Source: Streptomyces ficellus (GTDB lineage: Bacteria; Actinomycetota; Actinomycetes; Streptomycetales; Streptomycetaceae). Taken from it: a stretch of DNA of 64,000 nt. This document shows positions 19,645 through 27,046 of the stretch, piece by piece (position 1 is the stretch's first letter; the number at the start of each line of letters is the position of its first letter). Where the stretch lies: positions 62,001-126,000 of the forward strand of contig NZ_JAUEPL010000001.1 in assembly GCF_030406405.1 (NCBI RefSeq), given 5' to 3'. The notes under the pieces are model-generated. The model saw nothing but the letters and a program-made list of their open reading frames with translations. It ran no database searches and had not been told where the DNA came from. Made by a program: the position numbers and the translations under genes.

Positions 19645-20426
19645 TTCGCGTCCTCCTTCGTGGCCGTACGCGCCTGCCGGCGGGTCACGGCGTTGTCCGT
19701 GGCGCCGGTGATCGCGGCGATGATCTCTTCGTGCGTGGTGTCCTCGACGTCGAAGACACCGTTGTTGCGGCCGAGGCGCAGCACCGCGACCTTGTCCGCG
19801 ACGGCGCGCACATCGGCCATGTTGTGGCTGATGAGGATGACGCCGTGGCCGCGCTCGCGCAGCCGCTCGACCAGGTCGAGGACCTGGGCGGTCTGCTCGA
19901 CGCCGAGAGCGGCGGTCGGCTCGTCCAGGATGACGATCTTGGGGTCGCCGATCAGGGCGCGGGCGATGGCCACGACCTGGCGCTGACCGCCGGAGAGGGA
20001 GGCGACCGGGATGCGGACGCTGGGGATGCGGATGGACAGGGTGTCCAGCAGCTCCTTGGCGCGCTTCTCCATCGCGATCTCGTCGAGGACGGAGAGGTTC
20101 TTCAGCTCGTTGCCGAGGAAGAGGTTGGCGACGACGTCGAGGTTGTCGCAGAGGGCCAGGTCCTGGTAGACGGTGGCGACTCCGAGGTCCTGGGCGTCGT
20201 TCGGCCGGTTGATCCTGACCGTGTTGCCCTCCCACTCGATGGCGCCTTCATCGATGGGGTGGACCCCTGAGATGGTCTTGACGAGCGTCGACTTGCCGGC
20301 GCCGTTGTCGCCGACCAGGGCGACGACCTCACCGGCGTGGATCTCCAGGTCTACGTCGGTGAGCGCCTGGACGGCGCCGAACCGCTTGGAGACTCCGCGC
20401 AACGCCAGCACGGGCGTAGCGGACAC
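19641..20426 (-). CDS. xylG: Sugar ABC transporter ATP-binding protein (XylG type)
   Basis: A 261-residue single-domain ATPase. Walker A is GDNGAGKSTLVKTISG, the signature is ASLSGGQRQVVAIARAL, and Walker B is KIVILDEPTAALG. CUT2 sugar ATPases often have two fused domains; this short one fits the single-domain type of the Streptomyces xylose system. GTG 20426 is preferred over ATG 20435: AAGGAG abuts the ATG directly but sits 9 bases before the GTG. Its stop overlaps the xylH start by four bases. Confidence 0.92.
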   Translation of the reverse strand: MSATPVLALRGVSKRFGAVQALTDVDLEIHAGEVVALVGDNGAGKSTLVKTISGVHPIDEGAIEWEGNTVRINRPNDAQDLGVATVYQDLALCDNLDVVANLFLGNELKNLSVLDEIAMEKRAKELLDTLSIRIPSVRIPVASLSGGQRQVVAIARALIGDPKIVILDEPTAALGVEQTAQVLDLVERLRERGHGVILISHNMADVRAVADKVAVLRLGRNNGVFDVEDTTHEEIIAAITGATDNAVTRRQARTATKEDAK

Positions 20427-20576
20427 GTGAATCATCTCCTTCGCCGCCTGTCCGGCGGGGATGGTGGTACGTGAGCACAGGGTGCGGGGGACCTGTCGCG
20501 ACGGTGGGACGCGGGCGCCGCGTGTCGGGCGCGCACGGGCCCGCCGGTACGGGCGGAACAGGTCCTGGGGGAAGGA

Positions 20577-20627
20577 GTCCGGCGCCCGCCCGCGCCGACG
20601 GGGCGTGGGCGGGGCGGGTCGCCGGAC
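20577..20627 (-). promoter_or_regulatory. Long stem-loop between xylF and xylG
   Basis: GTCCGGCG followed by CCCGCCC pairs with GGGCGGG, one bulged base, and CGCCGGAC, giving 15 pairs around a 20-base loop. It lies 43 bases downstream of the xylF stop and about 150 bases before xylG. Such hairpins after a binding-protein gene usually stabilise that message or partly terminate, giving more binding protein than permease. Confidence 0.6.
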
Positions 20628-20669
20628 CGGTACGGGCGGGCCGCCGGACGGCCTCACCCGCGGGTGGCG

Positions 20670-21770
20670 TTACTTGATGCCGGCGGCGGCGCAGGCGGCC
20701 TTGTACTCGGCGGTGCAGATGTCCGCGGCCTTGTAGACCTTGTCGGCGATGATCGTGGAGGCGATGTTGTCCTTGGTCACGATCTGCGCGTCGTACAGCT
20801 TGGCCGGGATGTTGGTGAACTCGCCGGTGAGGCTGGTGACCTTGGCCGGGGTGAGGTCGTCGATCTTCTCGCCCTTGAGCAGGCGGACGGCGATCTCGGC
20901 GGTGGTCTCGGCCTCCGGCTTGATCTGCTTGTAGATCGTGAAGGCCTGGTCACCCGTCAGGATGCGCTGGAGACCGGCCAGCTCGGCGTCCTGGCCGCCG
21001 ACCGGAACCTTGATGCCCTGCTTCTTCAGGGCGGTGATGATGCCGCCGGCCATGCCGTCGTTGGCGGAGTAGACGCCCTGGAAGCCGTCCTTGCCCAGGG
21101 AGTCGATGGCGGCGCCCATCTTCTTGTTGGCCTCGTCCGGGGACCAGTCCGGGATGTCCTGCTCGTAGACGACCTTCTTGACCTGCTTGTCGAGGACGCT
21201 GTGGGCGCCCCTCTTGAACAGCGGGGCGTTGGGGTCGGTCGGCGAGCCGTTGATCATAACGACGTTGCTCTCGGCGGCCTTGGCGCCGAGCGCCTTGACC
21301 AGGGCCTCGCCCTGGAGGCGGCCGATCTTCTCGTTGTCGTAGGAGACGTAGGCGGAGATCGGGCCCTCGGCCAGCCGGTCGTACGCCACGACCTTGACGC
21401 CCTGCTTCTCGGCCTGCTGCACCCAGGACTTGGTGGCCTTGTAGTCGACCGCGTCCAGGATGATCACCTTGACGCCCTGCGTGACCAGCGCGTCGAACTG
21501 CTTCTTCTGGGTCTCGGTGTCCTGGGCGGCGTTGTTGTACTGGACCTTGCAGTCGCCGCACAGTTCCGTGATCTTCGCCTCGATGATCGGGCGGTCGAAC
21601 GTCTCGTAGCGGGTCGTCTTGTTCTCCGGCAGCAGCAGACCGATGGTCTTGCTGTCGCCTCCGCCGCCGCCCGCGGTGTCACCGTCGCCCGCCTTGCCAC
21701 AAGCGGCGAGGGAAGCGGCCATGGATACCGCTGCCGTGCCTATGACGATGCGTCGCGTCATTGCGTTCAT
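20670..21770 (-). CDS. xylF: Sugar ABC transporter substrate-binding lipoprotein (XylF type)
   Basis: A 366-residue periplasmic-binding-fold protein. The signal MNAMTRRIVIGTAAVSMAAS ends in the lipobox LAAC, so it is a lipoprotein. The mature part starts with a Gly-rich linker and IGLLLPENKTTRYETFD, typical of D-xylose-binding proteins, and contains VGGQDAELAGLQRILTGDQAF. ATG 21770 was chosen because GGGAGG lies about 10 bases upstream. It is the first gene of the xylFGH operon, next to the ROK regulator likely to control it. Confidence 0.92.
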   Translation of the reverse strand: MNAMTRRIVIGTAAVSMAASLAACGKAGDGDTAGGGGGDSKTIGLLLPENKTTRYETFDRPIIEAKITELCGDCKVQYNNAAQDTETQKKQFDALVTQGVKVIILDAVDYKATKSWVQQAEKQGVKVVAYDRLAEGPISAYVSYDNEKIGRLQGEALVKALGAKAAESNVVMINGSPTDPNAPLFKRGAHSVLDKQVKKVVYEQDIPDWSPDEANKKMGAAIDSLGKDGFQGVYSANDGMAGGIITALKKQGIKVPVGGQDAELAGLQRILTGDQAFTIYKQIKPEAETTAEIAVRLLKGEKIDDLTPAKVTSLTGEFTNIPAKLYDAQIVTKDNIASTIIADKVYKAADICTAEYKAACAAAGIK

Positions 21771-21853
21771 GTGGGGTTGCCTCCCTGACGAGGCCGCGAC
21801 GTTGCGGCCGAGGTGGCTCGAAGTCAACTCGGCCGTCACACCATCGTCAAGGA

Positions 21854-21866
21854 GTAAATTCTTAAC
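21854..21866. promoter_or_regulatory. AT-rich imperfect dyad upstream of xylF
   Basis: GTAAATTCTTAAC is an imperfect dyad in an otherwise GC-rich 122-bp gap between xylF and the ROK gene, about 85-95 bases before the xylF start. AT-rich dyads of this kind are used by ROK/XylR repressors, so it is a candidate operator for the adjacent regulator. I did not find a second copy. Confidence 0.3.
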
Positions 21867-21892
21867 GAGATGACAACGGTGCCATCCGTTAT

Positions 21893-23092
21893 CTAAGTGA
21901 ACGCAGGACTGGCTGCGGGCAGGGCGCTCTCCAGAAGGGTCGAATCACCCATTTCGCTCAGTACGAGGGCGATGGCACCCAGCACCTCAGCCCGGCCACC
22001 GAGGGCGCCGGGGGCCACGGACAGCTGCCGGGCGGCGCTGGGGATGGCGTACCGGGAGACCGACTCGCGGATGGGCGTGAGCACCAGCTCGCCCGCCTCG
22101 GCGAGGTCGCCGCCCAGCACCACCCGGCTGGGGTTGAGCAGGTTGCACAGGTTGGCCACGCCGCTGCCGATGTGGCGCCCGACGTCCGCGATCACCCGGC
22201 GGCAGCCCGGGTCACCCTCCCGGGCCAGCTGCACGACCCGCTCCATGGTGAGGTCGGCGCCGTGGCCGGGCTGGAGCAGCGGCAGGACGTACCGCGCGGC
22301 GGTGAAGGTCTCCAGGCAGCCGCGGTTGCCGCAGCGGCAGACGGGACCCGCCTCGTCGAGGGTGATGTGGCCGATCTCGCCGGCCGTACCGCCGGGGCCC
22401 CGGTAGATCTGCCCGTTGATCACCAGCCCGGCGCCGACGCCGCTGGCGACCTTGATGTACGCGAGGTCCTTCACGCCGCGTCCGCCGCCCCAGACCAGCT
22501 CGCCGAGCGCGCCGAGGTTGGCGTCGTTGTCGACGTACACCGGGACGCCGAGGCGCCCGGAGAGCTCCTCGCTGGGGTTGATCCCGCTCCAGCCCGGCAG
22601 GATCGAGGTCGAGCCGAGGGTGCCGGAGGAGACGTCGATGGGGCCGGGGACGCCGAGCCCGACCCCGATCACCTTGTCCTGGCCGATCCCGGTGGTCTCG
22701 ATCAGCCGCTTGACCAGGTGTTCCGCCCGGTCGAAGCCCTCGGCGGAGGAGGCGTCGACGTCGAGCGGCTCGGCTTCCTCGGCGAGCACCTGGTGGGCCA
22801 GGTTGCCGACGGCGACGCGCAGGTGGGTGTGGCCGAAGTCGACGCCGATGACGATGCCGGCGTCCCCGCTGAGCGAGACGCTGCGGGCCCGGCGCCCGCC
22901 CGCGGAGGTCGGGGTGACCTCGACGGTGCCGCCGTCCTTGAGCTCCCGGACGATGTTGGAGACCGTGGCGGCGGAGAGGCCGGTGGCCCTGGCGATCTCC
23001 GCCTGGGTCAGCGACCCGGCCATGCGCACGGCGCGTACCACCCGTTCGAGGTTGGCCCGATGCAGAGATGTCTGCGACCCCGGAGTCTCCAT
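21893..23092 (-). CDS. rok7B7: ROK-family transcriptional regulator (Rok7B7-like)
   Basis: A 399-residue regulator. An N-terminal winged helix (SLTQAEIARATGLSAATVSN) precedes a ROK sugar-kinase-fold domain with the phosphate motif GVDFGHTHLRVAVG and the zinc motif CRCGNRGCLETF. The ATG at 23092 (METPGSQTSLHRANLERVV) fits homologues; an in-frame ATG at 23125 lacks a ribosome site. It lies between xylFGH and ngcEFG, the position of Rok7B7 (SCO6008) in S. coelicolor, which affects xylose uptake, carbon catabolite repression and antibiotic production. The symbol rests on this synteny. Confidence 0.88.
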   Translation of the reverse strand: METPGSQTSLHRANLERVVRAVRMAGSLTQAEIARATGLSAATVSNIVRELKDGGTVEVTPTSAGGRRARSVSLSGDAGIVIGVDFGHTHLRVAVGNLAHQVLAEEAEPLDVDASSAEGFDRAEHLVKRLIETTGIGQDKVIGVGLGVPGPIDVSSGTLGSTSILPGWSGINPSEELSGRLGVPVYVDNDANLGALGELVWGGGRGVKDLAYIKVASGVGAGLVINGQIYRGPGGTAGEIGHITLDEAGPVCRCGNRGCLETFTAARYVLPLLQPGHGADLTMERVVQLAREGDPGCRRVIADVGRHIGSGVANLCNLLNPSRVVLGGDLAEAGELVLTPIRESVSRYAIPSAARQLSVAPGALGGRAEVLGAIALVLSEMGDSTLLESALPAASPAFT

Positions 23093-23261
23093 CGACTCAC
23101 TCACTCCTGCCGTTTTCTCCAACATGTGAACTCTAAGCTGAGCCTTTCGGGTTGGCCTCCGTCAAGACCTTGAGCATCACGAAGCTCTCATGAGCACGCA
23201 AGGTACGGAAATATCCGGATTCAGCGGAATGTCCGGCCGAATCTCTCGCCGCACGGCGAAA

Positions 23262-23285
23262 GCCCCGGCGATTTTCCGCCGGGGC
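23262..23285 (-). terminator. Terminator after the ngc operon
   Basis: GCCCCGGCG and CGCCGGGGC form a perfect 9-bp stem with a 6-base loop, 17 bases past the stop of the last permease gene. Confidence 0.7.
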
Positions 23286-23301
23286 GTCGAGCGCGGGTTC
23301 G

Positions 23302-24222
23302 TTACTTGAGGGCACCTGCGGTGAGGCCCGCCACCACCTGCCGCTGGAAGACGATGTACGCCCCCAGCACCGGCAGCATCGCCATCACCAGACCGGCGAA
23401 CAGCCCCGACCAGTCCCCCTTGTACCCCTGGCTGGTCGCCAGCTCCACCAACCCCTGGGACAGGACCTTCGTCTCGGGCTCGGTGTTGAGCACGGTCGGC
23501 AGCATGTACTGGTTCCACTGCCCCAGGAAGTTGAAGATCCCGACACTGATCAGGCCCGGCTTGGCCATCGGCAGCATCACCTGGAAGAACGTGCGGGTGT
23601 GCGAGGCGCCGTCGATCATGGCCGCCTCCGCCACCGAGGTGGGCAGGGTGCGGAAGAACGCGGTGAGGAAGAAGACGGTGAACGGCAGTGAGTACGCGAT
23701 GTAGACCAGGATCAGGCCGTGGATGGTGTTGAGCAGCCCCATGTTGTTCATGACGTAGAACAGCGGGACCAGGGCCAGCATGATCGGGAAGCTCATGCCG
23801 CCGACGAACAGGTAGTAGAGGAACCGGTTGCCGGGGAAGTCGAACCGCGCCAGGACGTACGCGGCCATCGAGCCCAGCAGCAGGGTGCCGAAGAGCGAGC
23901 CGCCCACCACCAGGACGGTGTTGAGGAAGTAGTCGCTCATGTGCGCCTGGGTCCAGGCCCGCGACCAGTTCTCGACGTGCAGCCTGTCGGGCAGGGACCA
24001 GGGGGTGGAGAGGATGGCGTCGTCCGTCTTGAAGGAGGCCATCACCGCCCACAGCAGCGGCAGGACGACCATGAAGGCCCACAGGATGAGGACGCCGTGC
24101 GAGAAGACGTTGAGCACGCCGCCCTCGCCGCTCCCGGCGGCCGGGCGGCGGGCGTCCGTCTTCGCCGGGGGCACGGTGTTCTCCACCGGGGCGGCGGGAG
24201 GTGGGGTGTCAGTGGTCTTCAT
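23302..24222 (-). CDS. ngcG: Carbohydrate ABC transporter permease (NgcG/MalG type)
   Basis: A 306-residue CUT1 inner-membrane permease. Six hydrophobic helices follow a Pro-rich cytosolic head. The coupling loop EAAMIDGASHTRTFFQVMLP is the EAA motif that docks the ATPase. The ATG start overlaps the stop of the upstream permease gene (TGATG). No ATPase gene is in this operon, which is normal for Streptomyces CUT1 importers that share the ATPase MsiK encoded elsewhere. Confidence 0.88.
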   Translation of the reverse strand: MKTTDTPPPAAPVENTVPPAKTDARRPAAGSGEGGVLNVFSHGVLILWAFMVVLPLLWAVMASFKTDDAILSTPWSLPDRLHVENWSRAWTQAHMSDYFLNTVLVVGGSLFGTLLLGSMAAYVLARFDFPGNRFLYYLFVGGMSFPIMLALVPLFYVMNNMGLLNTIHGLILVYIAYSLPFTVFFLTAFFRTLPTSVAEAAMIDGASHTRTFFQVMLPMAKPGLISVGIFNFLGQWNQYMLPTVLNTEPETKVLSQGLVELATSQGYKGDWSGLFAGLVMAMLPVLGAYIVFQRQVVAGLTAGALK

Positions 24223-25145
24223 CAGAACTCCAGCCGCTCTCGCCTGCCCAGGCGCATCACGATGGCCGCGAACGCCAGCGTGACGATGAGCAGGGCCACG
24301 CCGATCGTTGTCGCGTACGCCGCCTGACCGTCACGGAACGCCGTCTGGTACACGTACAGCGGCAGCACCGTCGTCGAGTAGTCGGGGCCGCCCGGGCCCA
24401 CGGTCATGATCTGTACGGTGGCGAAGGCCTCCGCGCCGAGCGCCAGGATGCCCATGTAGACCCAGCCGGACTGCACGGTGTCCCACAGCAGCGGCAGGGT
24501 GATCCGGAAGAACGTGGTGAACCGGCCGGCACCGTCCAGCAGCGCCGCCTCGTAGAAGTCCCGCGGGATGGACGCCATGCCCGCGGAGAACAGGACGACG
24601 AAGAAGCCGACCGTCGACCAGACGAGCACCGCCATGACGCAGTACAGCGCGAGGTCCGGGTCGCCCAGCCAGTTGGGCTGGACGTGGTCGAGGCCGACCG
24701 CGGCCAGCGCGGAGTTGATCATGCCGTCGTTCGGATTGAACGCGAACTGGAAGAGCAGGGCCACGATCGCGATCGACAGCACCTGCGGGAAGAAGTAGGC
24801 GATCTTGTAGAAGGACGAGCCCCGCACACCGGCGACGACGGCGTTCTTCCGCCGCCGGCCGCCGACGTTGATCATGAAGGCGAAGAAGAGGGCGAGGCCC
24901 AGCGTCACCAGCGGCAGCAACAGCACGAGCCACAGACTGTGCTGCAAGGACTTCCAGAAGATGGCGTCCTCCAGCATCCGGCGGTAATTGCCGAAGCCGA
25001 CCGCCTGGAACTCCGGACTCAGTCCGGTCCAGTCCGTGAAGGAGTAGTAGATCGACTGGATGAACGGCCAGACGACGAAGAGGGCGTACATCGCCAGGGG
25101 AAGTGCCAGGAACCCCACGATGAACCGGTACTTGCCATGCTGCAT
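24222..25145 (-). CDS. ngcF: Carbohydrate ABC transporter permease (NgcF/MalF type)
   Basis: A 307-residue CUT1 permease partner of the downstream protein. It has six predicted helices and the EAA loop YEAALLDGAGRFTTFFRITLP. ATG 25145 starts MQHGKYRFIVGFLALPLAMY. It follows the binding-protein gene by 50 bases and overlaps the next permease start by one base. With its neighbours it forms the import channel for an oligosaccharide, probably a chitin-derived sugar by similarity to NgcEFG. Confidence 0.88.
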   Translation of the reverse strand: MQHGKYRFIVGFLALPLAMYALFVVWPFIQSIYYSFTDWTGLSPEFQAVGFGNYRRMLEDAIFWKSLQHSLWLVLLLPLVTLGLALFFAFMINVGGRRRKNAVVAGVRGSSFYKIAYFFPQVLSIAIVALLFQFAFNPNDGMINSALAAVGLDHVQPNWLGDPDLALYCVMAVLVWSTVGFFVVLFSAGMASIPRDFYEAALLDGAGRFTTFFRITLPLLWDTVQSGWVYMGILALGAEAFATVQIMTVGPGGPDYSTTVLPLYVYQTAFRDGQAAYATTIGVALLIVTLAFAAIVMRLGRRERLEF

Positions 25146-25195
25146 GGTCTACCGACCCCGATCTGTGCGCGGGTGCCGCCGCTGGTGACGGTTGG

Positions 25196-26653
25196 TCACT
25201 GGTGCTTGTAGTGCTTGATGGACGGGTCCTTGGCCGCCGCGTCGGCGAAGGCCTGGATCTTCTTGATCGTCTCCGCCGGGGTGGCGCGGCCGGCCATCAT
25301 CTCCCCCAGGCCGGCGACGCCGATCTGCTCCTTCTGCAGCTTGACGTACCAGTCCTGGAGCCGCGGGTTCACCACGTTCTGCCCGGCCTTGGCGAGCGCG
25401 TCGACGGCCGACTGGAGGGCCGTGGACAGCTGAAGCCCGTCGGTGCCGCCGTTGAACGCGGTGAGCGACTTCACCTGCTTGGTGAAGTTCCTGGAGGAGT
25501 CCTCGCTGAGCATGATGCGCAGCAGCTCCATACCGCCCTCGGGGTTCTTGGCCTTGGCCGGCACGATGAAGGGCTCGCCGCCGGACGCCCAGATGGTGCC
25601 GAACGGCATCTTGTCGGAGGCGTCGAGCCCGGAGGGTGCCGCCACCTTCATCCGGAAGTCCTCGGGCGTGGTGGGCGCCGCCTCGTTCTCGACCCAGGAG
25701 CCGTTCGGGATGAACAGCGCCTTGCCCTTGGTCCAGGCGGTCTGCGACTGGATGTGCGTCATGCCCGGGGTGCCCTGGAGGATGTAGCCCTTCTTGTAGA
25801 GCTCGTAGTACGCCTCGAAGGCCGCCTTGACCGCCGGGTCCTTCCAGGCGTTCGGCTCCAGGTTGTCGATCCTGTCGAGGACCTCCCGGCCGCCGATCTT
25901 GGCGATGAACGGGTAGAGCGAGAACGGCAGGTAGTACGGGAACTTCCCCGGGTACGTCCAGCCCGCGATGCCCCGCTTCTTGGCCTTCTCGCACAGGGCG
26001 AGCATCGCGTCCCAGGTCTGCGGGTACTCCGCGTCGAGCTTGTCCAGCGCCGTCTGCGAGTACCAGACGCCGTACACGGTGTAGGCGTAGTACATGACCC
26101 AGACGGGGTCGCCGTCGAACTGGCCCATCTCCAGCACGCCGGGGCGCAGCGTGTCGCGCACCTTCTTGTCCGGGTCGTCGACGGCGGGCGCGTCCATCAG
26201 CGGGGTGAGGTCGAGGAGCTGCTTCTTGCCGACGAGGACGCCCATGTCCATCTGCTCGGCGCCGGAGTTGTCGATGAGGTCCGGCGGGGTGCCGCCGTTG
26301 AAGCGCGGCTGCAGCGTGGACTGGATCTTCTGGGTGGCGGAGTGCTTCACCTTGGGCGCCTTGGGGAAGGCCGCGTTGTACTTCTTCTCCGCGTCGATGG
26401 CGTACTGCTGGCCGAAGCCCCCGTCGAAGATGACGACATCCAGCGGGGCGGTCTCGTTGACGCCGAGCGGGTTGTCCTTGGTGATCTTGCCCTTCTCCAC
26501 CTTGTCGGTGCTGCCGCCGCCGCCACTGGCACAGGCGGACAACAAGCTCATGGTCGGTACGGTGATCAGGCCGAGCGCGGCGGACCGCTTGATCAGGTCG
26601 CGGCGGCCGAAGCCGTCACCGTCGGTGCGGGCGGAGGTGGATCCCATGCTCAA
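25196..26653 (-). CDS. ngcE: Carbohydrate-binding ABC lipoprotein (NgcE family)
   Basis: A 485-residue CUT1 solute-binding protein. The N-terminus has a twin-arginine motif (FGRRDLIKRSAALG) and ends in the lipobox LLSAC, pointing to a Tat-exported lipoprotein. The mature chain (LDVVIFDGGFGQQYAIDAEKK) resembles NgcE. In Streptomyces NgcE-type proteins bind N-acetylglucosamine and N,N'-diacetylchitobiose; the S. coelicolor protein at this locus (SCO6005) has been linked to diacetylchitobiose uptake. The start ATG 26653 lies 133-148 bases from a candidate DasR site. Confidence 0.88.
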   Translation of the reverse strand: MSMGSTSARTDGDGFGRRDLIKRSAALGLITVPTMSLLSACASGGGGSTDKVEKGKITKDNPLGVNETAPLDVVIFDGGFGQQYAIDAEKKYNAAFPKAPKVKHSATQKIQSTLQPRFNGGTPPDLIDNSGAEQMDMGVLVGKKQLLDLTPLMDAPAVDDPDKKVRDTLRPGVLEMGQFDGDPVWVMYYAYTVYGVWYSQTALDKLDAEYPQTWDAMLALCEKAKKRGIAGWTYPGKFPYYLPFSLYPFIAKIGGREVLDRIDNLEPNAWKDPAVKAAFEAYYELYKKGYILQGTPGMTHIQSQTAWTKGKALFIPNGSWVENEAAPTTPEDFRMKVAAPSGLDASDKMPFGTIWASGGEPFIVPAKAKNPEGGMELLRIMLSEDSSRNFTKQVKSLTAFNGGTDGLQLSTALQSAVDALAKAGQNVVNPRLQDWYVKLQKEQIGVAGLGEMMAGRATPAETIKKIQAFADAAAKDPSIKHYKHQ

Positions 26654-26785
26654 GTCCTCGCCTTCTCCAGGACTCAGGCGGTGTACCGGTCGCCCGTCCT
26701 GCTCGCCTGAGGCGAAAGGGCCCCGCCACCGCGGTCATTTGCTGGGTCGTGCAGGTGCTGGGTGGTCGTGCAGTGCTGGACGCCG

Positions 26786-26801
26786 ACAGGTATAGTCCAC
26801 T
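26786..26801. promoter_or_regulatory. Candidate DasR-responsive element in the ngcE promoter
   Basis: ACAGGTATAGTCCACT matches 13 of the 16 positions of the DasR site A(G/C)TGGTCTAGACCA(G/C)T. It overlaps TATACC on the minus strand, a possible -10 element of ngcE, with TTGCTC 18 bases further upstream as a weak -35. DasR is the GlcN-6-phosphate-responsive repressor of chitin and GlcNAc genes in Streptomyces, so the site makes biological sense here. Confidence 0.5.
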
Positions 26802-27002
26802 TCTCGTCAAGTGAGCAAGATCGAAAGCAACTTCGGGCAGCAGTCTTTCCCGAGTTGAGACCTCGGGGATACGCGGAATCGCGCCTTCGCCTGCGTGTCG
26901 CGAAGGGTTCGGCAGAACGGCTGAATCGAACCTTCCCGTACCGTCGGCACCCTTGACACCGCCCACCCCCTGCCTCCCTACTGGTTCCTGCCCAGTTCGC
27001 CT

Positions 27003-27014
27003 GACAACGTTGTC
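27003..27014. promoter_or_regulatory. Palindromic operator upstream of the GH92 gene
   Basis: GACAACGTTGTC is a perfect 12-bp palindrome with the central CG typical of LacI-family operators. It lies 33-44 bases before the GH92 start codon, a position suited to repression. Confidence 0.5.
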
Positions 27015-27046
27015 CAACGCCGCTTCGGCAGGAGGCAGGACGCGGG

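Larger units (their letters stand above)
26654..27046. other. Divergent regulatory region between ngcE and the GH92 gene
   Basis: A 393-bp gap without a credible gene. The left part holds the ngcE leader and promoter with the DasR-like site; the right part holds a 12-bp palindrome and the ribosome site GGAGG (27031-27035) of the GH92 gene. Open frames here lack ribosome sites and coding-type base bias. Confidence 0.6.
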
